In this document: piece after piece, positions 9,917 to 25,489 of the stretch | How positions within the stretch are numbered: the first letter of the stretch is position 1 | How the letters are laid out: each line of letters opens with the position of its first letter | From: Tillus elongatus | Lineage: Eukaryota; Arthropoda; Insecta; Coleoptera; Cleridae | Reading direction: 5' to 3' | NCBI GenBank assembly: GCA_964006375.1 | Contig: OZ023265.1 | Coordinates: forward strand, 165,256,118 to 165,320,117 | Length of the DNA: 64,000 bases | Position numbers and translations under genes: made by a program | Notes under the pieces: generated by a model | Database searches by the model: none | What the model was told of the DNA's origin: nothing | The model's input: only the letters and a program-made list of their open reading frames with translations

Positions 9917-11952
9917 GTAGTCACACCACATGCAACAATAAACAGCCCTGGTTCTCTAAATCCTGTGACAACGCCAGACTTGAAAAGGTCAAAGCTCACA
10001 AAACGCTTCTACACAATCCCAGTCAAGAAAATCGTCAAGCATTTAACGACGCAAGAAACCGCTATGTCCGCATTCTTTCTGAGGCAAAAAACTCGTTTAA
10101 TAACCACATCAAAAACAAAGTCCTCTTAAGCTCCAACGGCGGCAAACTCTTCTGGACTCTTGCTAAATCTATTGGGAATAATTTCTGCAAAAGCACGTTC
10201 CCACCTCTTGTCTCAGGGGATGAAATTGTTTCTACCGCCCTGGGCAAGGCTGAACTTTTTGCTTCGTTGTTCGCCGGCAATTCTACTCTCAACCCACCTC
10301 CAAATGTTCAACCACCAACAGTCCCCAATGTCGCGCATAAAATGACAGATATCATTTTCAAAACTAAAAAGGTACGAAAGATGCTCTCTTCTCTTAATAC
10401 CAGGAAAGCCTCTGGCCTTGACGAGATCCCAGCAATTGTTCTCAAAAAATGCGCACTAGAGCTTGCTCCTCTCCTGACTCGTCTGTTTCAGATATCTTAT
10501 AATAAAGGCATATTCCCTAGTAACTGGAAAACTGCTCGAGTACAACCCATCCCCAGGAAAGGATCCAAAGCGCTTCCCAGCAACTACAGGCCCATTTTTC
10601 TCATATCAGTCGTCTCTAAAGTGATGGAAAAGTATATAAACACCGAATTACTAAAATTTCTTGAAAAACACAGTCAAATCCACGACAGGCAGTAAGGATT
10701 CCGTCAGCGCAGATCGACTGCCGACCTCATTTCCTTTGTCACCCATTCTTGGAACAAGTCTATGGAACAACACGGTGAATCCCAGATTGTTCCTCTAGAC
10801 ATATCCAAAGCATTCGACCAGGTCTGGCACGCAGCGCTGCTTAATAAACTTCCGGCCTACGGCCTACCACCAAAACTCTGTACGTGGACAGCAAATGTCC
10901 TCTCCAACAGGAGCATATCTGTTGTTGTGGATGGCCATTCCTCTAAACTGTATCCAATTAATGCAGGAGTTCCTCAAGGTTCAGCTTTAGCCCCTACTTT
11001 GTTTCTTCTCCACATCAATGACCTCCTCTCGAGCACATCCAACCCAGTTCACAGCTACGCGGACGACAGCACCCTCCATTCAAATATACCATATTCTAAG
11101 CCTGTCTCTTTAGCCCAATTGGACGACGATCGCAGACTCATGGAGGGTTCTGTCTCCGTGGATCTCCGAAAAATATTAGACTGGGGAAGTAGCAATCTTG
11201 TACAATTCAACCCCACCAAAACTAAGTTTTGCTTTCTTTCTCACAAGAGATACACAAGCACTAGACCCATCACAATGAACAACCAAGTTATTCAAAGTAA
11301 TGAGTCCTTTTCTCTTGTTGGCATTTCTGTGGATCGAAATCTTAATTGGCACCAACATGTCACATCAATTTCAGAAGCGGCTGCTAAGAAATGAGGTTTC
11401 CTCTTCCGGGCTCGCAAATACTTTTCACCAGCTAATCTCTATACCTTATATACTTTACAAATAAGGCCAAACCTCGAATACTGCTCCCACATCTGGGATA
11501 TACACTCGCTATCCTGGACTCCATTCAAAAGAGAGCTATACGTCTCATCGGTGACCCTACCCTCACCCAAAGGCTGCCATCCCTTGCCCACAGACGTGCC
11601 GTTGGTGATTTCTCTCTCTTTACATATATCTGCACGGGAACTGCTCAGAGTAGCTTTCTTCCATAGTTCCTCCACCTGCTTCCCCCAACAGATCTACCAG
11701 GGGAACAGAGCGAATGCACCCTTTTACTGTTCAGGTCACCAGACATAGAACATCTTGTTATGCCCGCTCTTTTGTCCCGAGGACATCCAAGTTGTGGAAT
11801 TCCTTGCCGGCACATGTTTTTCCTTCTCCTCCGAACCTCCAAACCTTCAAGTCCAGAATTAACAAGCTGCCTCTTTCCTCCTTGTTAACACTCACGGTAC
11901 GATAGTATTTAGGCTGTAAGCCCTCGTGGTGTGTTGTTGAAATTAAAAAAAA
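9917..11952 (+). mobile_element. LINE copy C, longest copy in the window
   Basis: About 2.0 kb, from the linker upstream of the RT to the 3' UTR (ggctgtaagccctcgtggtg) and a poly-A tail. The endonuclease domain is absent. It splits the family-1 transposase between KDNLL and RVQALLPADF. I could not identify a clear target-site duplication because the LINE end (gttgttgaaa) resembles the target (ttgttg). Confidence 0.88.
9919..11905 (+). pseudogene. LINE reverse transcriptase (copy C), nearly one frame with two stops
   Basis: One frame runs from 9919 to 11394, interrupted only at 10693-10695 (TAA where copy A has TAT) and ended by TGA at 11392-11394 (TTA in copy E). Visible in order are the PWFSKSCDNARLEKVKAHKT linker, KASGLDEIPAIVLKKCA, KTARVQPIPRKGSKALPSNY, GFRQRRSTADLISF, DISKAFDQVWHAALLNKL (palm A), GVPQGSALAPTLFLLHIND, SYADDSTLH (palm C, about 11057) and the thumb. 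A deletion near 11498 removes part of the segment that reads WGAAAAS in copy E. The C-terminal SCYARSFVPRTSKLWNSLPA is in a third frame (11714-11905). No EN or RNase H is seen. Confidence 0.88.
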
Positions 11953-12480
11953 AACGCGTTCAAGCACTTCTTCCTGCTGATTTCCCTCCACGTGTTGCAT
12001 TCTGTCAATGGCTTTTGTTAATGGTTCAAGTCCCTAAACTACTTATGCAGATTCTGTTTACAGATGAAGCGAGTTTTTCACGAACTGCAATAAGGAATTT
12101 TCATAATAACCATATATGGTGTGATGAATATCCACATGAAAGATTTGAAGATCGTTCTGAACACCAGTTCTCGTTGAACGTTTGAATGGGAATTGTGGGT
12201 GACTGCCTAACTGGACCAGTATTTCTACCAGGAAGACTTACCGGAGAGGTGTACCGCAACTTCTTGGAACACACGCTCCCTGGATTTCTGGATGATGTAC
12301 CATTGTCAATAAGAAATGAAATGTGGTTTATGCACGATGGCGCACCACCGCATTTTAGTCAGGTTGCACGTGAGTTTTTAACACAAACATACAAAAATCG
12401 CTGGATTGGCCGAGGTTGACCTCACTTATGGCCTGCACGATCCCCGGAATTAAACCCACAGTATTTTTCCCCTGAGGTCA
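11953..12480 (+). pseudogene. Family-1 mariner transposase, catalytic piece
   Basis: Resumes with RVQALLPADFPPRVAFCQWLL. The first catalytic Asp is in ILFTDEASFS and the second in WFMHDGAPPHF. The third region is degenerate: RSPELNPQYF replaces the usual PLDFFLWG-like motif. A TGA at 12183-12185 falls where related proteins have Trp (NVW), and another TGA follows at 12417. The pieces at 9149, 9746 and 11953 together account for one mariner transposase of normal domain order, minus a short segment lost at the LINE B site. Confidence 0.85.
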
Positions 12481-13011
12481 CCTGAACTCCTTTGTTTACA
12501 CTACTCCACCGGAAATGATGAGGATACGATTGAATTCCTGCACCCGACCTGGAGGTGGCCACTTGCAACAGTTTTTGTACTTTTTTGTATAATAAATGGA
12601 CGTGTGATAGAAAGGTTTTATTTTTTAACGTGTTAACGATTCAAGATGGAAATTTTAAGAGACGGAAAACTAGTGCTTTTAGTTTCTTTATCTCAAAATA
12701 ATGTACAAATCATATTGCAGTCAGTGGCGTACATTTTTATGTCACTAATTTTTGTTGAGGTGCCCCCCCCCCCCAACGCCAATGGACTTAACAGTATGTA
12801 TCTACTTAGTGAAAAATCAGCCCATTATTACTGCAAACAACGCTGCTGCAAAACAATCGGTGAGGAGATATTTGAATTATTTTTAAAAAATCGTTATTTC
12901 ATAAAAAAAATTACACCTTGCATTTTAGTAACTATGTTTATCGGAACTTTTTTTCATAAAATGACCTGGGAAATCAACCCTTTAAATATTGCCGCGTCTT
13001 TTTTGAACACA

Positions 13012-13014
<3 letters not shown>

Positions 13015-13095
<81 letters not shown>
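13015..13095. repeat. (TA)n array between family-1 and family-2 mariners
   Basis: The array joins the right TIR end (cactg) of family 1 to the middle of a family-2 transposase (complement of WADNN). Confidence 0.97.

Positions 13096-15828
<2,733 letters not shown>

Positions 15829-15899
<71 letters not shown>
15829..15899. repeat. (TA)n array at right end of family-3 mariner
   Basis: It joins the family-3 TIR end to the C-terminal half of the split family-2 transposase. Confidence 0.97.
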
Positions 15900-15901
<2 letters not shown>

Positions 15902-16221
15902 CACGAAGTCCACACTCAATCTCCACAGAAATTTAATTTCTGGACTGGCATTTTTGGAGACCGTTTAATCGGACCAATTTTTCTTGATGGCCCCCTAGAT
16001 CACCGGATTTAACTCCTTTAGACTTTTTTATATGGGGCCATTTAAAGAGTAGAATTTTCGCAACAGAACCGGAGTCTCTGGAAGAATTACGACGACGCAA
16101 TCTTGAAGAATGCCGTCTGATAACTCCACAAATGCTCCAGAATGTCAGAGCTCGTTTTGAACAAAATTTGTACTCTTGTATGGAAGCTGGTGGTCAACAA
16201 TTTGAACACTTACTTAACTGA
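15900..16221 (+). pseudogene. Family-2 mariner transposase, C-terminal half
   Basis: Reads FHEVHTQSPQKFNFWTGIFG, then DRLIGPIFLDG. An internal deletion removes the second catalytic Asp block. It then joins PRSPDLTPLDFFIWGHLKS, which contains the third Asp, and continues to RRNLEECRLITPQMLQNV and GGQQFEHLLN with a stop at 16219. Without the HDGAPPH-type block it cannot be active. Confidence 0.85.
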
Positions 16222-16592
16222 ATAAACATTTTTGAACGTTTGGTTTTGTTTTCTAGTTTTTTTTAACGAAAAATTGACTAATTAGTGCATGTCTTATCAC
16301 AATGAATGAAATACGTTCTTGCAACTCCAACTGTGAATAATTTTTAAACGAGTTAATAAAACTTCCAAAAAAAATTGTGTGCTGAATTCAGAAAAGAAAC
16401 AGCTCTCAAATGATGTAACACTCGACCCATGTTCCCTATTTAAAATATAAGGGTTGTTATCACCACCCTTAGGGGGTTGATGTAACAAAGTTGCGTTTTA
16501 TGTCAAAACATGTCCCCCTCAATATTAAAATTGAGGTGTTTCAGCGTTTCTTTAAAAAAATCTCTGGACCAAATCGGTCTGTTCTCCGTGTG
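15900..16592 (+). mobile_element. Mariner family 2, C-terminal half with the other TIR
   Basis: It starts at tttcacgaagtccacactc, which is the sequence that follows within about 9 bases of where the 13096-14090 piece stops. It ends in a TIR matching 61590-61890 but lacking the outermost 25 or so bases. Together the two pieces cover one family-2 element once. Confidence 0.85.
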
Positions 16593-16604
16593 GAACCTTG
16601 GCAT

Positions 16605-17106
16605 TAGTGATGGGCAAAACGTTATTTTCTATTAACAGTTGAAGTCGTTAACGTTATTTAATAATAACCGTTGAAAATAACAGCTTCAGTTATTTTGAAC
16701 TGGATAGTCGATCGATACTATCCTACATTCCCAAAGCTGTGAGCGAAAGCGAGTACACTAGTATAAATAACGTGTTAAGTGTTAATTAATATGTTATGAA
16801 GTAAAGTCCGCTCTATACTGTATACCCATACCCATACATATTTAGCATTCCCAGTCTCATGTTCATTCATCCTGTTAAATAGTTAAAATCAACAGTTGCC
16901 GATGAATAAATGCCGTTGAAAACCGATGTTTATTCATCGAACCTAGTTGCAGTGGAACTGGAACAGATACGAGTCCGAATTCTAGTTTAGTGTAAAAAGC
17001 GTTATTTTGTACCTGTTATTTTTAGAAATAACTGATGGTTACTGTTGCGGTTCGACAACTGTTTAAATATAACAGATAACAGATAATTATATAACGACCC
17101 ATCAAC
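16605..17106. mobile_element. Candidate hAT-like miniature element
   Basis: It starts tagtgatgggcaaaacg and ends with the inverse-like cgacccatcaacta. In between are repeated motifs of the type ataac/gttat. Ends of the form AGTGATGGGCA are common in arthropod hAT miniature elements. I could not identify a convincing 8-bp target duplication, so the call stays tentative. Confidence 0.4.
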
Positions 17107-17109
17107 TAT

Positions 17110-17745
17110 ACACATCAGTTTACATTTGCTGACCACTAATTCCACCTATAAAATAAGACTTACATATGTTCTTATATAAACGGCTAAGTCGCTAACATAG
17201 AAGAACGTAAAACCGATAATGTCTTTTAACAGTCAGAAAGTGCGACACTCTTGCTACAATATCAACACAGTTATAGGTATATTTCTTGTGGTGGCGTAGG
17301 TGTTGACATCAGCATTTTTCGCCTGGATGTTCTGTTCGGTTTAAAATAACGACGCTTGTTAGTATTAATGACGAGACGAGACGGTGCTGAAGCTGGTGGT
17401 AATGTCGCAGGAGCTGCTGAGAGATAGTTCACCACCAGGACTATATCTCTACTCCTCTCTTACTTACTCTACATCTGTCTCTTTCACTGTCTGTTAGTCC
17501 TAAAATCGCCAGTAATGATCCACCAACTTGCTACTGTAATAACGACGATCTGCTCTCAGTATAAACGATGATAATGATGACGATCATGGCAGCTTTTTTT
17601 TACCGTGTGATTTAATTTTAGACAAGATAGGTTCACAGAAAGTAGGTGACGAACTGCGGTTAAAACTTTACTTTTAGTTAATTCTTGCAGCAAAAATAAG
17701 AGCCTTTTATTTTACAGTGTATCTGGCTTTACTGAATTTTCTTAG
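17110..17745. other. No gene recognised
   Basis: Moderately AT-rich sequence with no open frame of note and no repeat partner seen in this window. The part at 17380-17470 is less AT-rich. Confidence 0.4.
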
Positions 17746-17749
17746 ATAA

Positions 17750-18420
<671 letters not shown>

Positions 18421-18771
18421 TAATTTCTATGAAAATTCACTGCCGTAACGCACTTGCTGCGTCCGGACTTTTTTGCTTGTTTTAGATCCAACTGTTCATT
18501 ATCTATTACAATTAAGTTCACGATATTCACACCAAGAAATATTGAATTGAAAATATTTTTAGGCACCCTTGACAAATAAAAATAGTGCCGAAAATTGTAT
18601 CATAACTTCCACAAAGCTGCAATAATTTATTCTCTTCAGAAAGCCATTCTCATGGAATTAATTTAGGCCCCATGACTTGACCGCAAAGAAACTATTTGTA
18701 CTCCTGTACCCATAAACTACCATGAAACGTTATATTACTCGAGCTTTATTGAAAAATTGTCAATTTTCCCC
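18421..18771. repeat. Dispersed repeat R, first part before LINE E
   Basis: It begins gaaaattcactgccgtaacg and cacttgctgcgtccggac, then continues to gtcaattttcccc, where LINE copy E enters. The same sequence appears inverted at 51545-51890. Confidence 0.7.
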
Positions 18772-20051
18772 AAAGCGCTTCCTAGTAACTGCAGGCCTAT
18801 TTCTCTCCTTTTAGTCCTCTCTAAAATGATGGAAAAGTATATAAACACCCAATTACTAAAATTTCTTGAAAAACACAGTCTAATCCACGACAGGCAGGAT
18901 GGATTTCGTCAGCGCAGATCAACTACCGACCTCCTTTCCTTTGTCTCCCATTCTTGGAACAAGTCTATGGAACTACACGGTGAATCCCATATTGTCGCTT
19001 TAGACATATCCAAAGTATTTGCCAGGTCTGGCACGCATAGCTGCTTAATGAACTTCTGGACTATGGCTTACCACCAAAATTCTGTACCTGGGCAGCAAAT
19101 TTCCTCTCCAACCGGAGCATTTCTGTTGTCGTGGATGGCCATTCCTCTAAATTGTATCCAATTAATGCAGAAGTCCCTCAAGATTCAGCTTTAGCCCCTA
19201 CTTTGTTTCTTCTCCACATCAATGACCTTCTCTCTAGCACATTTAACCCAGTTCACAGTTACGCGGATGACAGCACCCTCCACTCAAATATACAATATTT
19301 TAAGCCTATCTCTTTAGCCCAATTAGATGCGGATCGCAGACTCATGGAGGGTTCTGTCTCTGTGGATCTCCAAAAAATATTAGACTGGGGAAGTAGAAAT
19401 CTTGTACAAATCAACCCCACCAAATCTCAGTCTTGCTTTCTAACTCATAGAAGATACATCAGCCCTAGACCCATCACAATGAACAACCAAGTTATTCAAA
19501 GTAATGAGTCCTTTTCACTTGTTGGCATTTCTGTGGATCCAAATCTCAGTTGGCACCAGCATGTCGTATCAATTGCAGAAGCGGCTGCTAAGAAATTAGG
19601 TTTCCTCTTCCGGGCTCGCAAATACTTTTCACCAGCTAATCTCTATACCTTTTATACTTCACAAATAAGGACAAACCTTGAATACTGCTTCAACATCTGG
19701 GGAGCCGCTGCTGCTTCTACACTCGCTATCCTGGACTTCATTCGGAAGAAAGCTATACGTCTCATTTGTGACCCTACCCTCACCCAAAGGCTGCCATCCC
19801 TTGCCCACCGACGTGTCGTTGGTGACTTTTCTCTCTTTTATAGATATCTGCACGGGCACTGCTCAGAGGTGATTTCTTCCATAGCTCCTCCACCTGCTGC
19901 CCCCAACAGATATATCAGGGGAACAGAGCGAATGCACCCTTTTACTGTCCAGGTCACCAGACATAGAGCATCTTGTTATGCTCGCTCTTTTGTCCCGATG
20001 ACTTCTAAGTTGTTGCCTCTTTCCTCCTTGTCGACACCCACGGTACGATAG
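18772..20051 (+). pseudogene. LINE reverse transcriptase (copy E), one main frameshift
   Basis: The first frame (18757-19194) carries SNCRPISLLLVLSKMMEKYI and GFRQRRSTTDLLSF, and breaks near 19020 at the palm-A DISKVF. The second frame (19131-20051) runs 306 residues through VPQDSALAPTLFLLHINDL (Asp in place of the usual Gly after VPQ), SYADDSTLH, the thumb, ASTLAILDFIRKKAIRLIC and SCYARSFVPMTSKL to the stop. About 50 bases coding for the LWNSLPAHVF segment of copy C are missing near 20010. This is the best-preserved C-terminus in the window. Confidence 0.87.
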
Positions 20052-20092
20052 TATTTAGGCTGTGAGCCCTCGTGGTGTGTTGTTGAAAAATA
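18772..20092 (+). mobile_element. LINE copy E, inserted in repeat R
   Basis: The 5'-truncated copy starts aaagcgcttcctagtaactg and ends gtggtgtgttgttgaaaaataaaa. Repeat R resumes immediately with acaccccttatttatcccc. Comparison with the uninterrupted R at 51480-51560 confirms the insertion. Confidence 0.88.
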
Positions 20093-20960
20093 AAACACCC
20101 CTTATTTATCCCCCACAACCTGAAGCGATCTTACCCAAAAACAATTAGAAGCTTTCATTTGTTGGGTGCTAACTGAATATCAAATTTGAGGGTGATATCT
20201 CAATTTGTTCGAAAACTATTGCGCATTTTAAAGGACAGACGTGCATGCTAACATACAAAAAACGTAGATGCCGACAGATCGACAGAGAAAAAAAATTCGT
20301 TCCAGAATCAAGTTTTCAATATGTTTTAAGACTTTATACGCCGTTTTAGAAGAGAAAAAAAATCGAAATTTTTGTCAACAATATTCCACCCCTACACATT
20401 CAACCCCTAATTTAATTTTAGCACAGAATACCAAATCTTTGATAAAATTAAAAGTTTTCTAATAAATAAGCCCTAAAACGTTATATTACTCGAGTTTTAA
20501 GGAAAAAATGTGAATTTTTGACCCTGAAGCGATTTTATCCAAAAACAAGCCGAACCGTTAGTTTGTTGGTTGCTAACTGTATACCATATTGGAAGACGAT
20601 ATCTCAATTCGTTCTAAAGTTATCGTGGCTACAAACAGACAGACATACCGACAGACCGACAGACCAAAATACCTACAGACCAAAAAAAAAATTCCCAAAT
20701 CAAGTTTTCGGTTTGTTTTTACCCCATTTACGACGTTTAAACGAAAAAAAAATGTTTTAAATTTTTGTCGCCGGACAGACCGACAGACTTACATACCCAC
20801 AGACCGACAGACCGAAATACCGACAGACAGACAGACTACAAAATTTCGTTCCTAAATCAAGTTTTCGGTGTGTTTTGACCCCTTTTACGACGTTTAAACG
20901 AAAAAAAAAGTTTTAAATTTTTGTTGCCAGACAGACCGACAGACTGTTGTGACGATACGG
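20093..20960. repeat. Dispersed repeat R, second part, partly tandem
   Basis: Two similar monomers occur (around 20110-20460 and 20470-20880), each with cctgaagcgatyttayccaa, tgctaactg and gatatctcaattygttc. They end in acagacagaccgacagac-type repeats. The inverse copy is at 50930-51560. Confidence 0.65.
20636..20945. repeat. Imperfect gacagacc/gacagaca tandem repeats
   Basis: Clusters of cagaccgacagaccgacag-type units occur at 20636-20680, 20774-20836 and 20928-20945. Confidence 0.8.
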
Positions 20961-21031
20961 AAGTAAAATTAAGTTTGCGCTTGTCATGACACGAATGTAG
21001 TGGCTCTATACGGTTTTTATTAAATATCAAA

Positions 21032-21376
21032 GAGCCTCGGTGGTTCAGGTGTAAGAACGTGTGCCTCTTAAGCGAAGGGTACTGGGTTCAATCCCAGGGT
21101 TCCCTTTTCACTGTTTCAGTACATTCTGTAAAATTAACATTAATCGAGGTTGTAAAATTGTATTTTGTGCAAGTTTAATGTCCGCATGTTCCGATCTTCG
21201 GAGGGAGCATAAAACGGTCGGTTCCGTGTCCATGCGATGTAGGACACGTTAAAGATCCCTACCCGTCTTATAGAAAGGCAGGTGTTCGGCAAAATTTACA
21301 GGATAGTGAGGTGAAACTGCTCCCTAACGTCTCTGATTGGCCATCGTCGCGGAAATGGGTAGACGTTGAAGTAAAA
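21032..21376 (+). mobile_element. tRNA-derived SINE family 1, copy a
   Basis: The head gagcctcggtggttcaggtg has an A box, and gggttcaatcccagg is a B box. The body includes cgatgtaggacacgttaaag and ctgattggccatcgtcg. Flanking atatcaaa occurs on both sides (about 21024 and 21387) and may be the target duplication. Confidence 0.8.
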
Positions 21377-21599
21377 AATATATATATATATATCAAACTG
21401 AATACGTCAAACCGTATTTAAAATATTATTTAGGTCTGGTCTGAGGCATTCTCAACAAAATAAACAAATGATGTTACAGCCTCTTGAAAATGGCTTCAAA
21501 ACAGGAGCAAAACGTAGAGTTTCAACAAATTGTGGGCCTGGTTCAGCCCGAGTACTAAGTATTTCTCTTAGTTGGGTCAGCACAACCCTTTCCGAACAC

Positions 21600-21981
<382 letters not shown>

Positions 21982-22780
21982 ATCACACCGATAATTCAAA
22001 AAATAATGGACCGATTTTTATGAAATTTGGTAGGTACCTTCCTTTGGAAATGGCCTCGACATGTTCGTTATCCAGGAAAATCAGATCAGCGTTTCCCGAA
22101 AAATTTTGAGTTTTTCTTAGGAAAATTTTTGTATATCCGAAAATAACAGCGCTATGACAACCAAATTTGATATATACGTTTCTACCATTAAACTTACGCC
22201 ACACACCAAAATCTCTAAGTTAAAACAAAAGAAAGTTATAGACATTTAAATAAAAAAAAATTGTTTGCCACTGGTGATCAGAGGAAAGCACAAGTACAAA
22301 ATATTTTGTGTGATTTACCAAACCAATTGAATATTACATAGAACGGTTAAGTTTTGTTGACGCAGAAAAGATATCTTGAAAATTAAAAAAAAAATTCTTG
22401 AAACGTCAAAGTCGCGATTTGAAACGTCAAAATTTGCAATTTTCAGACAACGAATTTGAAGCGCATACGGATCATGTCGAAAATATCTCTTAATAAGTGT
22501 GTTTTACAAAGCCTCAAGTTTCAACTTCAACCATCATTGTCCTTCATTTTAGTAAAATATTTTCGAAAAATCCATTTCAATAGACCTAATGCTTTAGCAG
22601 TAGTTTCCGCTATAGAGTTTATGGTTTAATAGTCTATATTTTAGCAAATTTTCGTAGAAAAAGTTCGTTATTAAGAAGACAGCGACTTATGAATTTTAAA
22701 AAGATTTTTTCAACTGAGTGCAAACTAGAACTCCTAAAATCCGTATACGGGGTCAGTTTCAGCTTTTGCCTGTTTATACA
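21982..22780 (+). repeat. Dispersed repeat: B, C and A modules
   Basis: B module (aaataatggaccgatttt, tggtaggtaccttcc), then the C module (cacaagtacaaaatattttg, cttcaaccatcattgtcc), then an A module (actagaactcctaaaatccg). The same order recurs at 43530-44640 and, starting later, at 37060-37500, so this is one long dispersed repeat unit rather than chance adjacency. Confidence 0.7.
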
Positions 22781-22785
22781 TATAC

Positions 22786-23830
22786 AGGGTGACGCATTTC
22801 TATGGTAAAGCTCAATATATAGCTTATTTGTAATATGCAATGTATAATTTTTATTACATATAAATAAATAAATAAATAAATAAATAAAAATAAAATATCC
22901 GTTATTATGCAAGATATGAGAAAAAAGTTATACGTTAATTATATGGTGTCTCGAGCTATATCTTATAAACCTATTTTAACAGTCACAGGGTGGCCCATAA
23001 GTTATTGGTAACACATGCTTTATTTTTGTAATAGAACACCCCTTATGTTGTTACATTTTTGTGTTTCCCATCAAATTATAATGCATGTTTGTAAGGAAAA
23101 ACAATTAATATCGTTCATAGTTTTTGAGTTATTTCAATTGTTTTGCAACTTTTCATGCTTTTGGCACATATTTCAAACGCATATCGCAAATTGTGATACG
23201 GCGTTTTTATTAACAGATAGAGAGAGCTTTTTGTTTGTATTACTCGTCGAAAAAATCGAGCTGCCGTATACAGGCACTCTCAAATAGTGGCTGAATTTGA
23301 AATGTTTTCGCAGAAATGTTTTTAGTGTTTCCGTAGAAATCATTTTTTGTAAGAGTTTTGTGATATGTTGGTAATGAATAACAATAAATGCTTAGTAGGT
23401 TATCGTAAAAAACAAGCTGTCGAATTTTTGTGAAAAATATAATTTAGTGTAACATTACTGAGGGCAATTTATGTAAAAAAAAATGGTGAATTTTTGTAAA
23501 AGACATTATTATACTTTTTTTTTCAATTTTGGTCCTAAAGCTGTTTCTGAATAATTATATCTTGTCCGGTGTGCAGATAACATAAAGAGGTTCATTAGCC
23601 AGGAAAATCACACCAGTTTTTCTGGGACTTTTAAAGTTGATTTTCGGAAATTGTTTGTATCTTTTGAAACAACAAAGCTATTTTAATGAAATATGGTACA
23701 TTGTTAGTACTATATAGGTTATACTGTCAACCAAATGTCCTTCTTGTAAATACAAGACATATTTGCCATTAAAAACATTTTTACGAACATTCGCCAACAT
23801 AACGCATTTGCTGCGTCCAGACGTTTTTAC
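22786..23830 (-). repeat. Dispersed repeat, composite copy 2
   Basis: It contains two mariner-like ends, tacagggtgacgcatttc (22788) and cacagggtggcccataagt (22985). It then runs as the inverse of 1928-2745 and ends at gcatttgctgcgtccagacg (23805). The open frame at 23015-23287 has no recognisable content. Confidence 0.6.
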
Positions 23831-23949
23831 TTTTGACCATTTTAAAATGTGTGACTCACAAAGAATAATAATTGAGGACTAAGAGGAAAGCTAAGCGAAG
23901 TGGCATTTGGGTAGAATGTGAAACATGTGTACTGTGAACATTCCTCTGA

Positions 23950-24304
23950 GAACCTCGGTGGTTCAGGAATAAGAACGTGTGCCTCTGAACCGAAGGGTAC
24001 TGGGTTCGATCCCAGGGTACTCCTTTCACTTTTTCAGTACAAACTGTAAAATTAACATCAACCGAGGTTCTGGCATTGTATTTGAGCAAGTTGAATGTCT
24101 GCACGTTCCGCCCTTCGGAGGGGGCGTAAAGCCGTAGGTCCCGTGTCCATGCGATGTTGGGCACGTTAAAGATCCCTACCCTCCTTACAGAAAAGCAGGG
24201 GTTCGGCAAAATTTCCAGGGTAGTGAGGTGAAACTGCTCCCTGGCGTCGGTGATTGGCCATAGTCCTGGAAATAGGCCGACGTAAAAGAAACAAAAACAC
24301 ACAC
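23950..24304 (+). mobile_element. tRNA-derived SINE family 1, copy b, with target duplication
   Basis: The 355-base element has tRNA-like A and B boxes (ggttcgatcccaggg), a conserved body (ttgggcacgttaaagatccc) and an acacac tail. The 11-bp duplication cattcctctga is at 23939-23949 and 24305-24315. It is close in sequence to copies c and d, so these are comparatively young. Confidence 0.9.
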
Positions 24305-24319
24305 CATTCCTCTGAACAA

Positions 24320-24715
24320 CTTCTGAATATATGTATAGTGGTTAATCTTTCCACTTAATAAGACTGTGCTGATTTTGAGTTGAATTATTTCTGATCTAAT
24401 TAAAAGACAGGATCAAAATCTGTACCCATTTTACGTTTGTTCAGAATGTCATTCTTATTGCTTTTCCCGCAGACTCCTTAATTTTACTGAGACCTTTACT
24501 CCATAAATTTTGAATTGTATTTTCAGTAATGTGGTCTATTTTTAAAGAAGCTATATACAGACATGTTAGGTAATGATCGTTAGTAATGAATTGAATAGAG
24601 GGGGGTAATGTATGTTGAAAGGGATGTAAGTAACATTAGACAGAGTAGGCTGGGTAATAGAAGGCACGTAGAGAAACTAGAGAAGCGGAAGAATAAGTAA
24701 ACTAACTCTCAGAGC
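24320..24715. other. No gene recognised before the gap
   Basis: AT-rich DNA with no motif or repeat partner found in this window. Confidence 0.4.
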
Positions 24716-24915
24716 NNNNNNNNNNNNNNNNNNNNNNNNNNNNNNNNNNNNNNNNNNNNNNNNNNNNNNNNNNNNNNNNNNNNNNNNNNNNNNNNNNNNN
24801 NNNNNNNNNNNNNNNNNNNNNNNNNNNNNNNNNNNNNNNNNNNNNNNNNNNNNNNNNNNNNNNNNNNNNNNNNNNNNNNNNNNNNNNNNNNNNNNNNNNN
24901 NNNNNNNNNNNNNNN
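24716..24915. other. Assembly gap (200 N)
   Basis: Exactly 200 N bases, a usual placeholder length for a scaffold join of unknown true size. Confidence 0.99.
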
Positions 24916-24989
24916 AATTTGTCTTAAGAATAAACATCTTTTTAATTAAATTTGTAGTTTAAATGTAGTTTTTGTCGCTGTATTTTCTT

Positions 24990-25090
24990 TCAGAAAATTC
25001 ACTAATAGAGAGGTAACGATGGTGAGAGATGGTGAGACTTTCGGAATTTTTTTTGAAATGAGCGCAAATTGGGGCCACTCGAACAAGGAA
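24990..25090 (+). repeat. A-module copy
   Basis: aaaattcactaatagagagg, then ttttgaaatgagcgcaaatt, then ggggccactcgaac, in the usual A-module order. Confidence 0.55.
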
Positions 25091-25489
25091 TTTCGTAAAC
25101 TTCGTCTGGAACCGTATCCTTGGGAGTTTTGATCAGATTTGACAGTTTTTGCTCTGTTGTGAATATGGTTTTGATATTATGGGTTCTTTAAGGCTAGATG
25201 CACTCTCAAAACAATTAGAACCGTAAGCCGGTTTTGCTCTAACTAGAGCTCATAAGTACGGCATACTAATTGATGCAAAAATACTTTTTTTTGTTGGATA
25301 GAGGAGGGAGAAATGCTCGTGAAGACCTCATTCACAACACCGTAGTGCCGTGGGATATCGGGGTACTGTGAGACTGTACTCACTAAAACTCCCTCCCTAG
25401 GAGTACCGGACCTTAGTCCATACCTCCGTCAGAAATATTTCACACAATGACGTTTAGGTTTGAATGTTTCCATTCTGTTTTTGCCGCGG

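Larger units (their letters stand above)
8595..13014 (+). mobile_element. Mariner family 1 with TIRs of about 400 bases, carrying two nested LINEs
   Basis: The left TIR (8595 to about 9010) starts gggtgtttaaaaaagacg and is matched in inverse by about 12600-13014, which ends gtctttttttgaacacactg. Both ends are bounded by (TA)n, consistent with TA target choice. The TIRs stay similar over about 400 bases, including a G run on the left (about 8850) mirrored by a C run on the right (about 12765). Between them is one mariner transposase gene cut by LINE copies B and C. The original element without insertions would be about 2 kb. Confidence 0.88.
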
